Of a DNA stretch of 64,000 nucleotides, positions 59,001-64,000 are shown one piece after another. The notes under the pieces are model-generated. The model was not told where the DNA came from, searched no databases, and saw only the letters and a program-made list of their open reading frames with translations. How positions within the stretch are numbered: the stretch's first letter is position 1; every line of letters starts with the position of its first letter. This stretch comes from Datnioides undecimradiatus. Its lineage: Eukaryota; Chordata; Actinopteri; Lobotiformes; Datnioididae. Position numbers and translations under genes: made by a program. The stretch lies in contig WARS01000052.1 of the NCBI GenBank assembly GCA_008933995.1, positions 2,356,001-2,420,000 of the forward strand. Direction: 5' to 3'.

Positions 59001-61048
59001 GAGACCAGAGAAACCAAAACCAGTTTCAGAACAGGTCTATATGATTTTGGACACTCTCAAGAAGTGCCACATTATTCCTCACAAATGTAAATCCTCCTCA
59101 GCTCAACTGCATCTCCGACTCATTCAAAGCCAAAGACCAGAAATAATGCGGCGATCACAGGATATAGTGATCTACATGTGTGAGAGCTGCATCAACAAAA
59201 GCAGCAGAGAGAGCAGAATCCCCAGGGAGCTCCCACATACTCTTTGTTGTGTTTAAGAGCCAGGTGGTCCGACTCAAAGTAATACACGTCTGGCTCCTCC
59301 TCTTCCTCCTCCTCCTCTGCAGCCTGGCTCCGTGTCTGCTCCTTGCTTCTCTCTGCCTCTTTGCCCTCCACAGGCACACCCTCCTCATCACCTGCCCCGT
59401 CCCCAGGATCCACAGAGACCGGCTCCTCCCTGGGAGGGCCCACAGAGTCTGAGGGAGCTGGTTCCTCCACCACAGGACAGTCCTCCTCCAGCCCAACCAC
59501 CACCTCCCCCTCTTCCCTCAAGGGACCATTGTCTCTAGGAGGAGAGCTGAGCTTGGAGGAGGAGGCCTTGCCACCAGTGGCAGCCCTCCTGGGTGAAGTC
59601 CGCAGGGTGTATCTGTGTTCATAGAGCTCTGTGAAAGAGGGGGGCGGGCTGGATATTGGGGGGTTGCACCCTGGCTCTGTGGGGGAGGGGGTAGTTGCTA
59701 GTGGGGGTGTAGTTTCTCCTGAGTTGCTGTTGTTGTTGATTGGACTACTGTTCATGTTGGTGGCAGAGGAGGAGGTGGAGGCGGCGGCAGCAGCAGCTTC
59801 CTGCACCGGTGTTGGCGGCCGGCCGTTGGTATCGTTCTCACTCTCCGTCACCTGCTCCTCATGGGCCAGACACAACGGGTCGCCCACCACGTCGACCTCC
59901 ATCTCCTCCACCTCCTGTTCCTTGGCCACTATTAACTCGGGGACAGGATCCTCTGGAACAGCCTCAAATGTCGGCACAGATGAGGCTGGCGATTCCCCTG
60001 AGCCACAGACCTCCACCTGCACAGGAACAGAGTTTCTACAAGGCACAGTGGGGTCAGGGGATGAGGGAGCACCCGTCTGACTGCCATTGAGCAGCGACGG
60101 GCAGTTAGTGGCAGAGGTGGGGTTTGCACTACGCTCTTCGGTGAGTGTGCTAGGTTCCTCTGCTTTATTCTCTCTGAGTCCATTAGAGGCCTTGTGAGCA
60201 TTCGGGGGCTGAGCCGCCCCGTCACACTCCACATGACCATCCTCTGCCTTCCCCCCTGCCAGCTCACCCTCCTCTTTACTGAGGACAGGTGAGGCAGGAA
60301 CTGTGTTAGCAGAGTTTTGGCTGGGAAACTCTTCACAACTGTTATCCTTGCAAGGCTCTGGAACAGAGGCTGGACTGTTAGGTTTCAAAAGCTCTGGGTC
60401 CTCCTCATGTCCCTGAGACTCCCCAGAGCGGGAGCACCTCTTGGCCCTTTTGATTTGAGGACAGGCATCCCGCGTCCCCTTCCCTCTGTCACAGTTCTCG
60501 GATTTCTCGGGACTAATGTCTTTTTCTAAACAGGACACGCCCCGCTTCCTGGAGCTGGTCCATTGCTCCGCCTCAGCTGGGGAAGCATTTGAGTCAGTCA
60601 CCTTTCCCTGCAACAAGGCCTGTTGCTGGCCATCTTGCAGGGTGTCCTCCTTGGTATTCTGCTTTGACTCCTGCTTAAGGTCCTGCTTTGACTCCTGCTT
60701 AAGGTCCTGCTTTGACTCCTGCTTAAGGTCCTGCTTTGACTCCTGTTTAATGTCCTGCTTTGATTCCCGCTTAAAGTCTTGCTTCGACTCCTGCTTGGCG
60801 TCCTGCTTGGACTCCTGCTTAGACTCCTGCTTGGAGTCCTGCTTGGAGTCCTGCTTGGAGTCCTGCTTGGAGTCCTGCTTGGAGTCCTGCTTCTTCTTCG
60901 GGGAGCGAGCCCTAGGTAGTGGAGACACGGAGGTCTCCTCCGGCTGGGCGATGCTGCGGTTCCTGAGGGTTCGACCACAAAAGTTCTCATCCAATCCATT
61001 GAGCCCCACTGACGACCTTGTGACGCGCGAGGAACGGGACGCGGCCAT
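49875..61048 (-). CDS. zzz3: ZZZ3-like chromatin reader, complete coding region (eleven coding exons)
   Basis: In transcript order the coding exons are 61048-59241, 56615-56477, 55733-55586, 55470-55358, 54659-54588, 54219-54118, 53711-53616, 52948-52799, 51492-51358, 50840-50740 and 50019-49875, all in consistent phase. The product is about 1002 residues, against 903 in human. Domains in order are: a basic N-terminus ([20 protein letters not shown]) and disordered acidic region to about 600; a coiled coil (about 604-635); a SANT/Myb domain (about 755-815: [26 protein letters not shown]); and a ZZ zinc finger (about 922-970). ZZZ3 is a subunit of the ATAC histone acetyltransferase complex, whose ZZ finger reads the histone H3 N-terminus. 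The start is the Met of MAASRS, as in human. Oddities are a translated tetrapeptide repeat in exon 1 and a probable GC donor. Confidence 0.95.
50020..50739 (-). other. zzz3: zzz3 intron
   Basis: The intron has a GTGAGG donor and a TTCTTCCAG acceptor on the minus strand. A 124-codon open frame on the + strand (50142-50516) has no recognisable motif. Confidence 0.9.
50740..50840 (-). CDS. zzz3: zzz3 exon: ZZ zinc finger core
   Basis: The 101-nt exon encodes [33 protein letters not shown] and two bases of Cys. Three CxxC pairs (CDVC, CQDC, CSNC) and the RWHC motif are those of a ZZ finger. The acceptor is GTTGCAG and the donor GTGAGG. Confidence 0.97.
50841..51357 (-). other. zzz3: zzz3 intron
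   Basis: The intron has a GTGAAG donor and a TGTTGCAG acceptor. Nothing else was recognised. Confidence 0.9.
51358..51492 (-). CDS. zzz3: zzz3 exon: conserved NLPEYKELL segment
   Basis: The exon has 45 codons from [19 protein letters not shown] through [12 protein letters not shown] to VRHVGYK. The acceptor is CACGTCCAG, preceded on the transcript by a UG-repeat (51516-51534), and the donor is GTGAAG. The segment links the basic middle region to the ZZ finger and matches [17 protein letters not shown] of human ZZZ3. Confidence 0.96.
51493..52798 (-). other. zzz3: zzz3 intron
   Basis: The intron has a GTCAGT donor. It contains (CA)n on the + strand at about 51516-51532. Nothing further was recognised. 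Confidence 0.9.
52799..52948 (-). CDS. zzz3: zzz3 exon: basic/tyrosine-rich middle segment
   Basis: The exon has exactly 50 codons, from [20 protein letters not shown] through [17 protein letters not shown] to DPSADDS. The acceptor is TTCCTCAG and the donor [16 protein letters not shown] is strongly conserved in ZZZ3. Confidence 0.96.
52949..53615 (-). other. zzz3: zzz3 intron with perfect hairpin
   Basis: The intron has a GTATTT donor and a TTCCTCAG acceptor. It carries a perfect 16-bp inverted repeat at 53045-53082. Confidence 0.9.
53045..53082. repeat. Perfect 16-bp inverted repeat with 6-nt loop
   Basis: TAATCCTCTAATGCAG at 53045-53060, GCCGGG, then the exact reverse complement at 53067-53082. 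It lies inside a zzz3 intron. No related sequence is evident elsewhere in the window. Confidence 0.92.
53616..53711 (-). CDS. zzz3: zzz3 exon: end of SANT domain
   Basis: The exon has 32 codons from [20 protein letters not shown] to NLCMYTKK. The acceptor is GTTCCAG and the donor [14 protein letters not shown] is the third helix of the SANT/Myb fold and is nearly invariant in ZZZ3. Confidence 0.97.
53712..54117 (-). other. zzz3: zzz3 intron
   Basis: The intron has a GTGACG donor and a CGTTCCAG acceptor. Nothing else was recognised. Confidence 0.9.
54118..54219 (-). CDS. zzz3: zzz3 exon: SANT domain core
   Basis: The exon has 34 codons from [20 protein letters not shown] through [14 protein letters not shown]. 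The acceptor is TTAAAAG, a weak match preceded by a T-rich tract, and the donor GTGACG. The Trp of SRRW and the IADELGNRT loop are typical of SANT/Myb repeats. Confidence 0.97.
54220..54587 (-). other. zzz3: zzz3 intron
   Basis: The intron is 368 bp with a GTAGGT donor. No feature was recognised. Confidence 0.9.
54588..54659 (-). CDS. zzz3: zzz3 exon: start of SANT domain
   Basis: The exon has 24 codons, [19 protein letters not shown] then TVEEQ. The acceptor is CTTGACAG and the donor [16 protein letters not shown] opens the SANT domain and is identical to human as recalled. Confidence 0.97.
54660..55357 (-). other. zzz3: zzz3 intron
   Basis: The intron has a GTATGG donor and a TTGACAG acceptor. 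A short (TG)n lies near 55310-55326. Nothing else was recognised. Confidence 0.9.
55358..55470 (-). CDS. zzz3: zzz3 exon: RPKSP segment
   Basis: The 113-nt exon supplies GT of a Gly codon, then [19 protein letters not shown] and a segment ending ENGRQTQ. The acceptor is CTCCCAG and the donor GTATGG. RPKSPxxPKKxGE is conserved in ZZZ3. Confidence 0.95.
55471..55585 (-). other. zzz3: zzz3 short intron with probable GC donor
   Basis: At 115 bp this is the shortest intron in the window. The exon upstream ends CCAAG and the intron begins GCATGT. This choice keeps the frame and gives ..FDQ-GLP.., which fits the GLP of other ZZZ3 proteins. A GT alternative lies 6 nt further downstream and would insert two residues (Met, Cys). 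Confidence 0.75.
55586..55733 (-). CDS. zzz3: zzz3 exon: PQRVVQLP segment
   Basis: The 148-nt exon has 49 codons and one extra base, from [19 protein letters not shown] through GDFEREF to RRLKLIFDQ. The acceptor is ACCCTCAG. The region is strongly conserved in ZZZ3 and separates the coiled coil from the SANT domain. The 3' end is discussed at the GC donor. Confidence 0.95.
55734..56476 (-). other. zzz3: zzz3 intron
   Basis: The intron has a GTAACA donor. A 139-codon + strand open frame (55966-56385) lies here, without a motif. Nothing else was recognised. Confidence 0.9.
56477..56615 (-). CDS. zzz3: zzz3 exon: coiled coil
   Basis: The 139-nt exon completes an Asp codon and then encodes [20 protein letters not shown] and [19 protein letters not shown], ending QKR. 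The acceptor is GTGTCAG and the donor GTAACA. The heptad-like leucines and isoleucines make a coiled coil that is nearly identical across vertebrate ZZZ3. Confidence 0.97.
56616..59240 (-). other. zzz3: zzz3 intron after the first coding exon
   Basis: This 2.6-kb intron has a GTATGT donor and a CGTGTCAG acceptor. No repeat or exon was recognised. A 112-codon + strand open frame at 58918-59256 overlaps the antisense of the exon edge and has no motif. Confidence 0.85.
59241..61048 (-). CDS. zzz3: zzz3 first coding exon: disordered N-terminal 602 residues
   Basis: The exon has 1808 nt of coding sequence starting at the ATG of [20 protein letters not shown]. It ends two bases into the Asp codon of KHNKD with donor GTATGT. 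The conserved islands are [64 protein letters not shown] and [17 protein letters not shown]. Between them are low-complexity Ser/Pro/Glu-rich stretches. Residues 53-136 form a lysine/glutamine tetrapeptide repeat. Lys/Arg clusters (SPKKK, KRAKR) are candidate nuclear localisation signals. Confidence 0.97.
60641..60892 (-). repeat. Translated minisatellite: 21 KQxx tetrapeptides
   Basis: The stretch encodes 21 tandem KQ-acidic-Ser type tetrapeptides ([12 protein letters not shown] and variants). The distal part is a nearly perfect 12-bp array (GAGTCCTGCTTG on + strand, about 60830-60892). The proximal part is a 24-bp higher-order unit alternating KQES and KQDL (about 60660-60750). The frame stays open throughout. 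Confidence 0.95.
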
Positions 61049-61113
61049 ACTACGGCGGGTGCCTACAGTCTCCTCATCCTGGTGCTCTCTCCTCTGCAGC
61101 AGAATGTGGGCAC
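61049..61113 (-). other. zzz3: zzz3 5'UTR part of first coding exon
   Basis: A T/G-rich tract ending TTTTGCAG lies just upstream of 61113 on the minus strand. This indicates an acceptor 65 bases before the ATG. The frame is open through this segment, but MAASRS is the family's start, so it is treated as leader. Confidence 0.75.
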
Positions 61114-64000
61114 CTGCAAAACACACATATAAATGCACTTCATTAAGTCCAAAATAATCAGTTCATGCCTAAAAGCATAAAGAGCTCAATGGTTACACTA
61201 TAGGACTACCTTTGGAACAGCTATAGGTTTGATTGGTCGGCCGAGCTAAAAATGAATGCATGAACAGCACCCTGGGGCGTTTCAAACGAAAGCGTTCACC
61301 AAAAGGCCTTTGTTAAATACTGCTCGGGTCATTTCTCAGCTCGCTCCAGAGGGGTATTGATTTCTCCTGTCATTGTAGCTAAGCAACACCTTCTGTCCAA
61401 AGGCAAAACTAGATGTCTTATCCCAGGTCTGTACAAATTACAGACCTTCCACCTGCATTTAACAAGATGGAAGATCTAATACTGGCAGAAGAAGTCTCTT
61501 TTGACACTTCACAAATATCGCAGCTGTGAGTCTCATCTGTATGTGCTTGGTATCTCAAGAGATAAAAGGTGACTACAGTGCAGCAAGCATTTAAAGCGAT
61601 GAAAAGCGCAGAAAGCTGGCAAGCAGATGATTTACAAAAAGATAGACTACCTGCATTAAAACCAAAAATAAGAGAATAAACAAGCCATCATGCAGAATGT
61701 GTGTATGTTTCAGTGTGAACATATTTATTTCCTCCCTGCGGAGACAACTGCTTATTCCGTTACGCAAAGAATAAATAAGGTTTACTGGTTGACTGATTTC
61801 TGACACAGAAGATAGGCTGTAATTCTCACACCCAATTCAGTGGAGATAACACTGCAGACACAGGTTTCTCATCACACACTGTAGGCTGTTTATCTCTTTA
61901 TAACAGGTGTGCCAGAGGACCAACAGGCTGCAATCCGTCTACAACTTATCAGAACGTACAAAAATTGAAATGCTCCGACAACAACAATCCTACACAAGGC
62001 TTACAGGCTTAGAGCATGGACAACCATAGAGGCTTAGGACATGACAATTCACTTCCTGACACAATTTAAGGCACAACAAAGCCTTTCAAAACTTGATCTG
62101 TGTGTAGCCTGAGGTATTCTGCAGATGAAGTACATTACTGTGCATCAGAACAGAAATCCTGGCTTACAGTGCGAGCTGGAAAATTAACCAACGCTTCCAA
62201 TTCCACACACGCAAACACCTTTACCTTTACTCACATTCATTTCACTCAATTTGCAATCATTACTGAGGAAATCATAACTCAATTGGCTACTTATCATAAG
62301 TATGTATTTATATACAGGCAGTTAATTCGCTGGCTTCTCTGAGTGTTTTTATTCTGCACATAGCATAAAAGGTCAGAGAGAGGCAAAACAATGTGTTTGA
62401 AAAAAGAGAAAGTAAAACACCGCAGACGCTGGCGATCGCGGAGGACAAAACGCACAATTGCAAAGTTTTCACATTGCAAATATCACCTCAAGACACAGGG
62501 ATTTACAACAAGGTTGCTTTGGAAACTCAACAATGTGAAGAGCCGTAAACAAAGTCACTCCAGTTTCAAGACATTAACGACACAATCAAACAGCTGATTT
62601 AAGTGGGATGGTCTGCTACAGTAAACCTAACCACCTGTATGTCTTAATCTAAGTATACAGGTATTAGTTATAACATTATACGTCCACGTAAAACATGAAT
62701 TTAATGAATGTGTGGAGAAGATGACGTCATACGCCCGCATGCCAGTGAAATATCCTTCATCATGCGGTGTCCAAATGAAAGCTTCCAATAATAAATCTAA
62801 CAACAGCGGACAATAAAAACGAGACGCGGTAAAGGTCGTATTAAAGTGACATTCAGGGGGAGATGATCTCACGTTGTGTCCTGCAGACGATGAGACAGTC
62901 AGAGTCCTCCATTGTACAGGAGAGAAATTATTGCATCTATTAGCAGTGTGGACAAGGTGCTCATTTACATTAATTCCAAGTACGTCAATCTGTGGGCCGA
63001 CCTCTGTCAAAACTGCTTTGAAAGCTCCTTGCTGCCTTTCTTCAGACAATCCTTCTTCTTTCCTACAGTGTGCTAACACAGCAACGTCAAAACCAGAGGC
63101 TACTCTGGCTACAAATACATTGTGATAATATTCCTTCGGGGAGTTAACATACTAGTCACCTGGAACAAGCACTACCACATGCACATATTACTCACACTCT
63201 GCTAAAGACTCCAGCTGAGAAAGCTAATGTGATTTGTCCATGCATAAAATAAGAGAGAGAGGGAGAAAGAAAGACAGATAGGGGGCAGGGGGCAGGTTAT
63301 TCAGACTGAGCACTCACCCTTAGTCTCAAATTGACAAAACTAATTAAGCCTGCTCATCTGACCTGCTCTCAAAAAACTGGTTAACTAATCACAACTCCAA
63401 AATGATCAGGTTTTCAGTTTAGCTGAATAATTATGTGAAATATCTGCCCACACGTCCAGTTCCAAATAATTAACACGTTGCTGGCAAAGCCACAGTTAAT
63501 AATGAATCAGTGCATATTGAAAGCTGCTTTCAGGTGCCTGTTGGAAAGTTTCTGGCAGATTACTGGCTATAGCATGAAACGTTATGTTCAAACTAATATA
63601 AAACATGCCTGGCAGAAGTGACAACAATGACTGGAATGTCGTAAAATAGTGCAAGTGGCTAGACAGCATGTGGGATAGCTTGCTTTTTCCACCCCGGTCA
63701 CAGTCAGCAAAAAAAATGCAAAAATATTATTTTCAAGTGCCAATTATCAACAAACTTAAACGACAAGGTTATCCTCGGCTCTGGAATATGTAATGTGTTG
63801 GCACAAAGTTACAACATAAGTTTCCCAAAGTATACACACAAACATTTAAATACATATATAAATTGTGTATTACTAAACATAAAAATATATCTTTTATCCA
63901 ATAGATCTAAAGTTGCCAGGCCCCTACGAGAGCTCCATATAATAAAACAGTTATAGACAAACCACTCTTTGGCTGACCTACTTATAACTCATGTCAACAC
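61114..64000 (-). other. zzz3: zzz3 intron upstream of first coding exon
   Basis: No CpG island, promoter or non-coding first exon was recognised, so the zzz3 transcription start probably lies beyond 64000. A minus-strand open frame of about 165 codons at roughly 62627-63129 has no motif. The region is AT-rich without a recognised repeat. Confidence 0.6.

Noticed and set aside
58918-59256. 112-codon + strand open frame with lysine-rich start
   Set aside because: It runs into the antisense of a zzz3 exon end and has no motif.
60516-61157. 213-codon + strand open frame rich in SCFDSC/SCLESC
   Set aside because: It is the antisense of the zzz3 tetrapeptide repeat. The periodic sequence simply lacks stops in this frame, and the minus strand carries the conserved protein.
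1-64000. CRISPR arrays, bacterial operons, prophage or toxin systems
   Set aside because: No direct-repeat/spacer arrays or prokaryotic gene organisation are present; the sequence is clearly vertebrate.

Overview
The window is vertebrate, almost certainly teleost fish, nuclear DNA. Short exons with GT-AG introns are scattered over tens of kilobases. Fish-type interspersed repeats occur (a tRNA-derived SINE ending in a GGATGGATG tail, an L2-like LINE remnant), and (CA)n/(GT)n microsatellites are frequent. Nothing suggests bacterial, viral or organellar DNA.

Two protein-coding genes can be read with confidence, and they are convergent (tail to tail). On the + strand, nine exons between 3300 and 46442 encode the last 332 residues of a two-domain adenylate kinase 5 (ak5, or a teleost ak5-like paralogue). 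They cover the end of the first kinase domain, an acidic linker and the whole second kinase domain. The 5' exons lie outside the window. On the - strand, eleven coding exons between 61048 and 49875 encode a complete ZZZ3-like protein of about 1002 residues, with a disordered N-terminus, coiled coil, SANT/Myb domain and ZZ zinc finger. ZZZ3 is a chromatin reader of the ATAC acetyltransferase complex. In human, AK5 and ZZZ3 are also neighbours, so this is an ancient vertebrate gene pair; no functional link between the two proteins is implied.

Layout: 1-46442 is ak5 territory with large, repeat-bearing introns. 46443 to about 47120 is the ak5 3'UTR, ending after an AATAAA. About 47120-48310 is a short intergenic gap. 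About 48315-49874 is the zzz3 3'UTR. 49875-61113 is the compact zzz3 coding region. 61114-64000 is the intron upstream of the first coding zzz3 exon; the zzz3 promoter is not in the window.

The points most worth following up are these. The second AK domain lacks several residues normally needed for nucleotide binding and catalysis. A 21-copy tetrapeptide minisatellite is translated in zzz3 exon 1. Complementary (GT)n and (CA)n tracts flank an in-frame 45-nt ak5 exon. A UG-repeat replaces the polypyrimidine tract in front of the ak5 P-loop exon. zzz3 has a probable GC-AG intron, and two perfect hairpins lie in introns. I found no evidence of a wholly new gene system; the remaining open reading frames look like chance.
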